From NCBI GenBank assembly GCA_021234155.1, contig JAJEKV010000072.1, forward strand, positions 5,747,676 through 5,811,675: a DNA stretch of 64,000 nt, given 5' to 3'. Of this stretch, positions 34,348 through 45,565 are shown one piece after another (positions within the stretch are counted from its first letter, which is position 1; each line of letters opens with the position of its first letter). The stretch is from Isoetes taiwanensis. Lineage: Eukaryota > Streptophyta > Lycopodiopsida > Isoetales > Isoetaceae. Position numbers and translations under genes: made by a program. The notes under the pieces are model-generated. The model was given only the letters and a program-made list of their open reading frames with translations, made no database searches and had not been told where the DNA came from.

Positions 34348-35469
34348 AAAGGAGAGATCTCCGCTCTAAGCGGGAGACCAACCGAATCAACTTTGGCGCC
34401 AGGCACTTTCTATTATTGGATTGCATAAATTCGAAATATCAAGTTAACCATAGAGGACCGTTGTATACCTGGAAGCTCATTATTTTGGGGGTGTTAACGT
34501 GGTTTCCCATGGGATCAGAATGAAGGTGGGGAGAGGGGGGATCACCTCAACCTCAGACTTGCATCATTTCCTTGGAAAGACAAACCTTTCTTGGCACAAA
34601 TAGATAAAAAATGGCACAAATTGACAAAATCAGATCTAAGACTTCGAGAGTCAAAAAGTGGGTAGTGTTTACTTGGGACTGAGATCCTAAATCTAAATCT
34701 CCTAATGGGAATACTAGAGCTTTGCACATGACCTCAAAAGGTTTTTGTCCAATGGGAAAGCACCGTTAACCCCAAAAAAAAAAACACCAATTCCATAGTT
34801 AACCCCGAGGTGTTTCTTAAGCAATTGTAATTGATTGGGGGCAAAAGCGAGAATGCCATTGACGCTCGTGACACCTTCCCTCCCCAAAAAAAGGAAAAAG
34901 ATGACACATGGTGAGGCATGGTTGGTGGATGGCTATTATCCAATTTTTACATTTGTCTTTTTAAAAGTGAGGGGGAGATATTCATGTTATGTATGTTGTT
35001 ATTTTTGTGTACAATGGTGTTTTTCTGGCAGGCACATGGATATCACAGTAGATTTCGCTATTTTTGCTTTTGAAACAAGGGTTTTTTTTCTCCGTCTATT
35101 ACAGGAGAATGAGTTTTTTCTTGGTGCTCTCATAGACAACGTTGTGGCTTGGGCATGACCATGATAATGATGTTTGGACTGCTGATAGGTAACTATGTCT
35201 TAAGGGGGGCATTTCTCTTGGAGCTGATTGTTGGTACAATACATGGCATGGTAGTATTCTTATCATGTTTTCGCACTAGGTCTAACACTACAATAATGCA
35301 TATCAAAACTAAAGATCATGACAATGGAAATGAGACTAAAGATCGTGAAAATGAATTTAAAGATGACCTTCAATGCCTAAAACTTTGCTATCGTGGGCCG
35401 AATGACACCTCCGTGTCCTTCACCCGGGCATCTTTCTATAGATGGTCCGAGTTAGACTGATTATACTGG

Positions 35470-36130
35470 TCTACAGGAAGATTAAATTTGTTCTGGGCCA
35501 TTTCACAGGATCTTAGGATGCAACAGCTCTGATACCACTTGATACAAACGGTTTACCTGTCTGCAAAACTTTCAAACACTGTTATTCAAACAACCTGGAA
35601 TCTCCAGAACTAGATCTCTCGGCACAACTTATCCACCCAACCGGGCTCTGATTTGCAAACACGGCAAATCTTAGCTCAAACTCCTCCCAATTCTGAGAGT
35701 CTGCTAACCAGCTGGATAACCTCTCTGGAATTTTCTGGAATTCTCTAGAGCTAATGGGAACACTTAATTCAACTACACTTTATCAAAAGATTTACTGTAG
35801 ACAGACTTCTATCACATGCTAGATTCTTTCAGATGCTTTAGATTCTTTTAGATGCTTCAATTCAACAGATCCGATTCATTTATAATACTCTAAAAGGCAT
35901 GTTAGTCTAAATCTGGGTTTACCTTTTCTTCTTATGCTAATTACGACTGCCTTTTTTATCAATTCGGCCTGCTTCAAGGCCCCAGGAACTAATTTCAGCC
36001 ACATCTGACCTTTTTCTGCTATTCTTAACAGTTCCGGATGCCCTTTTCCGGCAATCCGGCCTGGTCCGCTGATCCAATAACCATTTTTGTACAGTTTGCC
36101 CCTTTTTTACAACAAAGGACTCGGTTTTCA
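35470..36130 (-). mobile_element. Copia-type LTR end, primer-binding site and gag start (minus strand)
   Basis: Minus strand: an LTR ending ...GTATCA is followed by TGGTATCAGAGC (plus-strand 35526-35537), the initiator-Met tRNA primer site typical of Copia elements. Then comes a gag-like start ATG at 35501 (MAQNKFNLPVDQYNQSN) that soon meets a stop. The LTR holds a TATAAAT box (35878-35884), a 19-bp tandem duplication near 35821-35858 and a partial heat-shock-like run of GAA/TTC units (35728-35750). The LTR start was not located. The remnant is nested in the CACTA element. Confidence 0.6.
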
Positions 36131-36412
36131 ATTTTGTTTGTTTACATGCTTCGTTGTTTTTATCTAATCTGTTAACTCGATTCCAATAGTTCCTTTTAGT
36201 TTAAGATATTTGACTTTTCAATGGTTCCCTTATTAAAAGTGCAATTTAAAAACACCTAAGGCTATACGATCAAAGTTAATAAAAGACCCTTGCCTCTGTG
36301 TTTGTTTCTGCAAATCCTTCTCTGAGCCACGCCCCCAAGCTAGTGCCGTATCACCTATTGGGTAAGTCGGAAGTACTCGTAAGGCAGACCTTTTGGCACC
36401 TTGCGTTTTCAT

Positions 36413-36532
36413 ATGGGTGCCAAGGCTAAGAAGCCTGCGGCATCACCAAGTCAGGGTGATACAATTGAATATGAAGGTGACTCTCAAAATAAGGCTAGGG
36501 TGCACAAACTCGACGAGTACAAGATCGGGTAG
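36413..36532 (+). CDS. Short open frame, 39 codons
   Basis: MGAKAKKPAASPSQGDTIEY is followed by a charged stretch ending KLDEYKIG and TAG. Lys/Ala/Pro-rich then acidic composition looks coding. A donor-like GGG|GTATGT follows the stop. It lies in the CACTA element next to the subterminal region, so it could be an exon of an element protein or of captured DNA. Function unknown. Confidence 0.25.
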   Translation: MGAKAKKPAASPSQGDTIEYEGDSQNKARVHKLDEYKIG

Positions 36533-39504
36533 GGGTATGTAAAAATTAAGATAATCCGTAAGTACATCTACGGAAGGGGGCGTGGAAACTGGCCTTTTCT
36601 ATTTACATATATAGGGGTTTTCCACCTCTAAAAAGTCGTATACAGGGGTTTTATGTTGACCCTTTGCATGCAAATGAGGTATCCCCATATGCCTAGGTGA
36701 AATCCCTGGGATATAAATACAAATAATGTCTAATGATATTTTTGTAAGTTTAGAATATTAGCATTCGAAAACGTATCAGTCTAAAATAACAAATAATATA
36801 ACTATTTGCTAGGATTTTGTTCATCATATTACATAGTGGCAAACTTAGCCCTTTCTACATCAAGATATTTAAGTATTTCTACTTTGCAATGTTACGACAT
36901 TGACACTTTCTTGATGACATAAACCTTTTACAAATGATGACAAAAAAGATATAACAAATATTGACACAACCGTGTATCAAAGTTGACTCAAAGCCTTAGC
37001 ATGAATGACATTGTAACTGCCACAAAACTATTGACATGTTTGACTCTAAAATATGTCACAAACCTTACACAATACATGACACAATTAGCACTATAAAACT
37101 AACATAAAATTATCAAAAACTTGAAACAAATCTTTCAAAAAAATGACGTTATAGCTGACACAATTATAATGACATAAGTTTTGACGCAATGAGATAAATT
37201 TGTGTCACTTTCAAGCTTGTGACACAAATTTGACAAACCTTAAAATGTAGTGACGCAGAGTTTGACGCAAAAGGACTATCCTCTTGTAGTGTCTATCCCA
37301 TATCGTATTTATACTGCTTATTTTTTGTAATATTGATGACCCTTCTTGTATAAATACAAATTTAACTTAACACATCGCATACCCCTTATCATATAAATAC
37401 GAAGATGTTAATAGAGAAGATATATTAAAATGAGATGTTAAGAACATTTGTTCCAGTATAAGTATTTCTTAAAAAGGTACAAGGTAACACAAAAACTTTT
37501 GTGGACAATCTACCAAACTCCTAGTCACAATATACCACTTGATATGTCTTTGTAATAGAGCAATCTGAAATGCCAGAAACATACATACATTTCAAGTCAA
37601 TTTGAAATAAATAAGGCAATATTATAACAGTTTGAAAAATCAAAACTTACATCTTATATAGAGTGCATAGCGCAACTCTATCCAAGCTTTTGCTTCCCTT
37701 TCATCCCTGCAAGATATGTGAAATAATTAACAAATGAATTTACTTTATCAAACATGTTAGACACATACCATCTATGGTTGCGCCATTCACAAACTTATCA
37801 AGCTGGAACCTATCATTCACATCCAACTTATATTTATCTGTGTTTGGGTCATATGTCAAACATACAAGTGAGATGATCGATTCAAGTTCTATAACTTGAT
37901 TATCGGTCAAGTCATAAGTGAACCATGTGCAACCCGGCGTCAATTTTTCATGTTCAGCATACCAAGCAAGATTAAAATGTACATTGTATGTTGGTCTATC
38001 GCTCAAATCAATAGGTTCTCTACTCTCTTTCCATATATTACCCACTTTTCGTCTCATGCTCAGCACCCTACCTATGTACCAACCCTTCTGTGTAATCCTG
38101 CTTGCACATGTTTGCTTTCCTTTTCTAACTGAACGTTTTCCTTTTTTTATACTCACATCTTCTTCAGGATCTACGTCAAAGAGCACAGCACAATCCGAAC
38201 CAATTCCTATTGAGGTCACTGCATTTATTTTCTTTTTGGATGACGTCAAATATGCTTGACTTTTCACCTTAGTTAATCTATCCTTAGAAAGCCAAGGATT
38301 ATAATTCAATTGGCTCACCAAAGTGGACTTACAAATCTGTTTTCCATCTATATTCACTCTATAATCAATCTTCATATCATTAGGGAACTCTGTCTCATCC
38401 AACATCTCATCAAACACATGCCTTAGCTCTGATTCTGCAGCCACCTCTTCACTCTCTTCAATGTCATAATGATCACAAGTTCTATACTTGTCTCCACAAT
38501 ATCTGTCTCATCCCCTATATGGTTGCTCTCCAACTGTGTATAATAATCAGGATGAAAGTAATCCTCATATACCCAAGGCATATCCCACCAATTCCTTCCA
38601 TTTTTTTTACTGCATACAATTCCAACTGCACTGCACAATTCTTGAGCAATTGAAAATCCTTCTTTTAAAGCATCCACTAACTTGGAATTTGTGCTTATAA
38701 GCTCATAATTGGAGAGATCACAAACTATTTCCTTTCCATCCATGTCAACTTTCTTTTCTAGCTCTTGCCAAATATGTTCCTGTTTTGCATGTGCCTTTGG
38801 GAAAAGCAACTCTGACAAACTCTGAAATTCAGCTACACGATTCAATGCACTTGAACTCTCTAGCAAGTCTGCTCCACTATAACATCTTTCATTTCTCACC
38901 ATACCTCCAATTTTGGAAAAGAAATTTTCACAAACATCAGAGCTTGTAGATTCTAATCACAGCGAGATGCCCAAAATTGTCTCTAAAATATGTAATCAAT
39001 AGCACAACATAGTGGCACGAGATCTGAATGTCCATAAAAGTTTGTTGACTAACAAAATTTTTGGATATACAGTGTTGATCATGATCTATTAGCCACAACC
39101 TCCATAACCTAACACATATATTAGTTCATGTCAATTGGCTATGTTATTTGCTTCCTTAAAAATAACATGGAAAACGCTAAATATGTATTCAAAAATACCT
39201 GAAGAAAAAGAGACAGTTGAAGCAGCTTTAACTCGATCACGCAAACCCATGGTAGGTGATAGAAAGATGTCAATATACAATGCCACCACTGAAAGATATG
39301 TTTATGTACCTAGGGTTCTCATTGGTGGGCCATTCAAACCATTACGAAGCTTTTGTAGACGCATTTGTACTTTCCTAGATGCAATGCGTTGGGCTGCTCT
39401 CCAATTCTGCCTGTCTTTTCTTTCCACATCATTCAACTCTAATCCATGTTCACCTTGACAATTATCAAAAACATGCCAGACATCATTCAAAGTTACAAGG
39501 TCAT

Positions 39505-42500
39505 TCTGTCTACCTCCATTTCTGATCATTACCCTCAGGTTTTGTCCAGGGTGCGGTTGCCTCTTGGCCCTCTCGGACGGTGTTCCGTTTGAACACCCGG
39601 CTTCTGGCTGATGCGGATTTCTCGGCCCAGTGCCAGGAGTTGTGGCTTGATACCTTTTCATCTCTGAAGGGTATGTCTGGTATGGTGACTGCGTTTGGCG
39701 GTGAAGCATTTTGCAAAAGGTCTTTGGTAGGCGGCGTGTGCGGCAGAGCGGCTGGGAGTTGCATAGTCTCTATCGGGGAGTTGGAGAAGATCGGTATGAC
39801 CTTCCGATGGCATTAGGGAGAATGCACGGTGTTGCGGCGTATTGTTGCTCTCGGGCGAGGTTAAAAAGTCACGAGGGGCGTGTGAAGGCGGCCCTTACTC
39901 GGTTGAAGGAGGGGGACACAAGTTCATCGGTGTTCTTCAGAGCAGCTAGACAACGGCGATATGCAGCATCTATGGCGTCCCTTGCTTTGCCTGATGGCCA
40001 GACTTTGGAGGATCCCGCTGATTTGCAGAGGTATGTGCATGCTCATTTCTCGGGGTTTTTGGCGGCGACTCTTCCCTATGAGTAGGAGATGCGAGGGAGC
40101 TTGTTTTGGGGTACGTTAAGCCATCTATTCCGCCTCACCAGCGTGAGAGCTTGGGCGAGGAGCTCTCGGAGAGGATTTTAGCGGAGGCATGTATGTGCAT
40201 GGCCAAGGATAAATGCACGGGCTGGATGGCATCCCCGTGGAGTTCTTTTAGACTTATTGGGAGTGGGCTGGTGAGTCCGTGGTACGGGTATATCTTGAAT
40301 TGTCTGCAGTCTTCTCAAATGGATAGGATCTTGAATACGCATGCATTTCCTTGATTCCTAAGGTTAAGCGACCTTCTACTATTAAATGATTGGAGGCCTA
40401 TATCCTTGTTGTCCTCGTGTATAAGATTATTGCGAAAGCCCTAGCGGAGAAGTTGAAGCGGTGTTGACTTCTTCCATTAGTAAGGTGCGAACCGGGTTTG
40501 TTCTGGGAGGAACATTTTGACTAATGTTGCCGCAGCCTTATGAGGGCCTTTATTGGGCGGGGAAAACAGGTCAAGGCATTGCCTATCTTAAGCTTGACTT
40601 TGCCAAAGCTTACGATAGTGTCCGTTGGGAGTTCTTATGCGCCATGATGTTAGCGTTGGGCGTGGTCCACGCTTCAGAGAGCGACCATGAAGTCGCATAG
40701 GTCAAGACGGGCTACGGTGGTGTGCGGGATGAACCCTCCGCCTTTTTCTCCTTAGGCGAGGGGTGCGCCGGGGGTGCCCTTTGGTGCCGTTTTTGTTTTT
40801 ACGATTGTGGCGAGACCTTGTCTCGATTGTTTTGGGCTGCAGTGGAGGAGGGGGTGGTGGATGGGCTTCTGGATGCGGGATGGTAGTCGCCAGATTATTA
40901 ACCGGCCGGGCCCGATGACACTTTCCTCTTCTTGGTGGCGTAAGAGAGGAATTTTTGCGGAATGTGAAGGGTTTTGTGGATACTTTCTCCTTGGCCTCGG
41001 GCATTCTTCCGAATTGGGGTAAATGCTCGCATTATGGGCCCAGTGACACCGCCTCCCCTTGTTTGGCTCTATTCCCTTGGAAGGTGCTTCCTGTGTAATG
41101 TGTGTACTAAGTTGTTGGGTATTCCCTTTGGAGGGATGTTTCCATGGGGAGGGTGTGGGATGAGGTTTTGCGGGGTTGCGTAAAACACCTCAATTGGTGG
41201 AAGGGTAGCAAGTTGTCCATGGCAGTTAGGATCACTATTGCCAAGTCGGTACTTTGTAGCACTCATGTGTATCAAACATCTGCGATGTTAGCTCCCCGAG
41301 GGTAAGATACACGGGCTTTGGATAAGATTGTTCGAAATTTTGTGTGGGGCGGGGATGATGAAGGGCGGTTGTTAAAGTGGCTTGGTGGAAGTGTCTCGCC
41401 CGGGGGAGGATGGGGGCTTGGCCATTCGGATTTAGCAATCGCATAGTAAGGTGTTGGTCTCTAAGTTTGTTTGGAGCGCTCGCAGAGGATGGAGCATCTT
41501 CTCCCAATGCGCAATTTGTTGTTGCGATTTCTTAGCCATTGTGTGGCATTTGGGAAACCGTCTGCATGTGGAGTTGCCCCGGGCAATCGTTGTATGGTCT
41601 CAGGCCTTTCCCACATGCATCCCCTTTTCTCACGGGGGGTGTTGCGGGCTTGGGATTATGTGCGTGTGCTCTTCCCGGCTAGATTATGCCTCGGTTTATC
41701 ACCACTCTTTCTCCTTTCTTATGGGTTCCTCTACCCCTGCGCAAGACTTGCCCTTGGTCGCCATGCATGCTCTGTTGAGGAGTTCGTTGGAGGCGGTAGC
41801 TGGCTCACCTTGGAGGATTGGTATTGGGGTGGTCAGCTAGCTTCGTGGGAGTTCTTTTTCGAGCTCGCCACCTGAAGGGCGTGTGGACAGGGCTATCACG
41901 GGAACAAGTGGCGGGGAGTATTCCGCTACACATACCTATAGTCCCTCAGGATGATGTGGTAGTGCAGGTTTGGAAGGTTCATCCAGATGTTGTGTCTTCT
42001 TGTTTTGTATGGTCTTGTTACCGGGTGTTGGCTATTCATGACACTCTGCCCCCTTCAGGCAAGTGGTCGCTGCAGCTTCTGGGTTCTCGATGGCGCTCGG
42101 TTTGGACGTGGACATGGAGCTCACTTCCCTCGCCGAAGGTTAGGGTGCTTCTGTGGCAGGTGGTGCACCGCTGTATCAGGGTGAATGTCCTTGTGAGTCA
42201 GTTTAGGCTGGGTGTGAGCCCTCTTTGCCCTTGTTGTGGCCTTCATCGTGAGACTGTGGAGCATTGTCTTGTTTTATGCCCTCACTTGCAGGCTGCCTGG
42301 GATTGGGTCAGGGCTCTATTTCAGGTGAGATTGACTAGCCAGCAGTTGCTGCTTCATGTGTATCCTGGTGCTTGGCCGCTCTTGCGGCAGCAAGCCTTGC
42401 ATCTGTGCGTGGCTTGGTTGGTGTGGATGATTTGGAAGCGGCGGCGGTTGTGGATCTTTCAGGGGATTCAGCAGCCTGCAGCCTCTCTGATTCCTCGACT

Positions 42501-42757
42501 CAGGTACAAGCTATTTCAAAGCTTTCTGGTGTTCCGGGATTAGTAGAGCGGAAGTTTGCCATTTGGCAGGACTTCTTGGGTGTTGTAGATGGTGATGGTC
42601 AGTTTGTACAACAGTAGACTTGAAGTTCTTTTGTGAGTTTGTTGTGGAGTGTCGAGGTATCACTGTCTCTTTGGGGCAGTTCTCCTTCCTCCTCACTTGC
42701 TTTGTAACATTACCATTCTTTTAATATATTGATGACACAGTTCTTCAAAAAAAAAAA
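39505..42757 (+). mobile_element. 5'-truncated LINE inserted in transposase copy 2
   Basis: Flanked by a 12-bp target duplication, TTACAAGGTCAT (39493-39504) and TTACAACGTCAT (42758-42769), and ends in a poly(A) tail at 42747-42757. Protein order on the plus strand is a pre-RT region, RT, RNase H-side linker and a C-terminal zinc-binding domain. The direction is opposite to the host gene, and GC content is clearly above its surroundings. Confidence 0.9.
39604..42543 (+). pseudogene. LINE ORF2: RT and zf-RVT-like C-terminal domain
   Basis: The pre-RT segment (RLKEGDTSSSVFFRAARQRR) is followed by RT blocks. LKLDFAKAYDSVRWEFL near 40590 carries the first catalytic Asp. A GPDDTFLFL box near 40910 stands where ADDTLLFL is expected, so the second catalytic pair keeps DD but has lost the preceding Ala. 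The last frame (41818-42543) holds SPKVRVLLWQVVHRCIRVNV and CPCCGLHRETVEHCLVLCPH, the zf-RVT domain of plant LINEs. Frames shift at several places before 41.8 kb. Confidence 0.8.
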
Positions 42758-44256
42758 TTACAACGTCATCTCCAAAGTATAGTCTCCTTGATGCATTATC
42801 CATTGGGTTTATGAGTTTTCTTCCATTATGAATGGAATCCTGATCATGCAACCCATATATGCTTCCATCTTCCCTTATACTTGCATTGAAAATCATTCCT
42901 TCCCATGGTATGGCATAGCAACAATTCTTGCCTTTATGTGATGTGTAATCTTGGATCATGCAAGCTCTATGTCTTGCATCCCCGTCAGATGCATGTTCTA
43001 TTAGTGGCCCTATTATGGATCTTAGATGAACATCCCATAATCTTAATATCTCCTGCCATTGAGATCTCACATGAGTGTGGTCAAACCTATTGCAAGTCAA
43101 TTGGACTACCAAAACTAGCTTTGGCAACTTCACATGTAAAGGGTTAACTATAAGAACTCGTGCATAATGTGCAATGACATTCTTTTCAAAAGCTTGAACA
43201 ATGTTATTATAGCCTACATCACTGGAGCCAACATATACAACAAATGATGCGTCGCACTTGTGGTTTTCCTTGTTACCACAAAAACCAATCAAGCAATCAT
43301 CTCTAGCAAGCCAATGAATTGATTGCTTGACCACAGTCTCATCCTCGGCTACTATTACTGGTACACTGCCCTGTGACAACTGTAATTTGTGCATATGTTT
43401 CATGTATGTCTTTGCAAGATGAATAAAAGTTTGTTCTTGTATGCCAAGCTTATAGACAAAACTTTTTCTTGTAGATCTTCGGGTCGTAGAAATGCTTGGA
43501 CCAGCAAAATTGATGGACAAGAAATTATGCATCCTAGTGCCTCCCCATATTTTAATTGTCTCAAAAAGTGCCTTTATAGTGTCCGTGTATCTTTTGCTCT
43601 GACCTGGCCGAATGATATTCCGTGCAATATCTGTAAGAAAAGTCCACAACCCTTGCCTCCCATCAAACTTACCTAGACGATATGGCAGAACTTTTGCACA
43701 TCTTTACGGTTCATAGATTCTGCCAAAGTCCCATGCAAAGATCTTGACCGCATTGAAAGTGCAAGAGCTCTTTGTTTACTGAACCATAACTCTCTCTTTA
43801 ACTTCCTTACCTCCACCCTTGCCTTTCTAGCTAATTTGGCTATTTCAGTATTTGTCAAATACTCTACTCTTATCCCTGTCTCTGTGCTTCTCGTACCCCT
43901 TGCCTGTTTACCTTCATGCTGTCTTTGAACCCTCATGTGAAAATCCATTTCCTTGGGAATGGAGGCACAAAATGAGCATTGCAAATTCTCGAAACACTTT
44001 CCATCATTTGAAATCCTTGTACAATTGACATGCCTAAATGTCCCTTTAATTTCAATAATTTCTCCTTTATATTCAAGTCTGCCCTCCAACTTAGGCTCAC
44101 AATACCATTTATTTCCAGCTTTGGATTCGTCTAAGAATGGTCTTAAATCTCTCACAGTGTTGCCGTAACGATATTTCATTTGGTAGAATCCCCAACATAA
44201 ATATGATAAACATGGTGACTCTGAAAAGCATAGAATAGGCTACCATTCTAGAATAT

Positions 44257-44816
44257 CATTAGGGTTTTCTTGAGATTAAAAAAGGGCCTTCAAAACGTGC
44301 CAACTAAGCCAAATGAAGATAAATGAACTACCAATCAGAAATCAGAGCCTGACGGGTCCAGTCAGCAAAACTGTTATAACTAACTTACTGGATCACATTT
44401 TCTCACATAACTGTTGGTAGAAAAGTCCAAATGAGCTCTCGTTTAGTGCAATAGATATATCTCATTGAGATCTTTCCAACCTTAGGTGCTTTGCACATAT
44501 TTTAACCACTTACGATTGTCAAAACTCGGAAAAATATGGGTTTTACCATTTTTTACTATCCTACGGGTCTAAAAGATATGCAAACCACACAAGATCGGAA
44601 AGATCTCAATGAGATCTATCTATTGCACTAAACAAGAGCTCATTTGGACATTTCTATCAACACTTATGCTAGAAAATGTGATCCAGTGAGTTAGTTATAA
44701 CTATTTTGCTGACTGGATTATCAGTTCTATTTTCTGATTGGTAGATCATATAGCTTAGTCAGCAGTTCTTAGAAGGCCCTTTTATGATCTCAAGAAATCC
44801 CTAATGTCCTTGTAAA
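44257..44816. repeat. Long inverted repeat (221-bp arms, 119-bp loop)
   Basis: 44257-44477 and 44597-44816 are inverted copies at roughly 85% identity, starting CATTAGGG(T/A)TTTCTTGAGAT at both outer ends. It sits in an intron of transposase copy 2. It may be a foldback/MITE element; its transcript would form a long hairpin. Confidence 0.8.
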
Positions 44817-45194
44817 CTTGCAAATATACTTAAAAATATTGCGAAATGTTAGTAGACTTACGAGTTCTTGAAGTCGACCCCACTTCCTTTGTTTCAGATG
44901 AAGCACCTGCATGTTATTCCAAAATGTTAAATGAAGCTCAAAAACCTACTCCAAGTATGAAAGAGCAGAACCTGAAGTTTTTATGTCATGCTATTTGAGT
45001 TAGTGATTCGTATTGATTATGAATATGCGTAGTGACAACTTGGAAGGGCCCATGTCCCATGCATAGTTAAACTCCTACTTCCTACATGAGGATGTGTTTC
45101 ACTGTTTACACCTATTTTGTTCTCATTCCTTAAACCCCTTGGGCAAGTTAATTCCCTTAAAAATGAAAACCCTTAGAAAGTAGAATCTTCAGAG

Positions 45195-45310
45195 ATAGAT
45201 ACATGTGCCGGATTGGACACAGGAGTGCGGGATTGGACACAGGAGTGCCGGATTGGATGGGTTAAACTACTACCTGTCGGATTGGACAGACCTGGAGTGC
45301 CAGATTGTGG
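45195..45310. repeat. GGATTGGACACAGGAGTG tandem units
   Basis: Three to four copies of an approximately 20-bp unit (GCCGGATTGGACACAGGAGT) with degenerate edges. Confidence 0.75.
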
Positions 45311-45454
45311 TGGTCGGACCAGGCCTGGTACCATCTAAAACTGTATAATTGATGCACAGACTTTATTAGCCGTAGTAAACATTAAATGCCATTGAAATAA
45401 AATCTTGTAAACGGATTGGACAAACTTGTTGGGTTAAACTTGTTTACTACTGAA

Positions 45455-45565
45455 ATATGCCAGACGTTAAACCTCTCGTTAAATATGCCACTGAAATATG
45501 CCACTGAAATACGCCAGACGTTAAACCTCTAGTTAAATATGCCACTGAAATAAACCTCTGAAATA
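45455..45565. repeat. Tandem GTTAAACCTCT / ATATGCCACTGAA units
   Basis: GACGTTAAACCTC(T)CGTTAAATATGCCACTGAAATA occurs twice, with extra ATATGCCACTGAA copies between them. Confidence 0.75.

Larger units (their letters stand above)
30861..37291. mobile_element. CACTA (En/Spm-type) element with TCT target duplication
   Basis: The left end is CACTACAACAGAATATGG, the right end (inverted) CACTACAAGAGGATAG. Both are flanked by TCT (30858-30860 and 37292-37294), the 3-bp duplication typical of CACTA elements. About 200 bp at the left and 400 bp at the right are densely populated with TGACA, GTGACGC and TGTCAC-type words, the subterminal repeats expected to bind the element's accessory protein. No tnp2-type transposase was found, so the element is probably non-autonomous. 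It carries exons of another gene and a Copia LTR fragment. Confidence 0.85.

Noticed and set aside
39135..39458. 107-codon plus-strand frame opposite transposase copy 2
   Set aside because: Antisense shadow of the same exon as above.
45195..45565. CRISPR-like spaced repeats
   Set aside because: Units are contiguous and degenerate with no unique spacers, and the context is eukaryotic.
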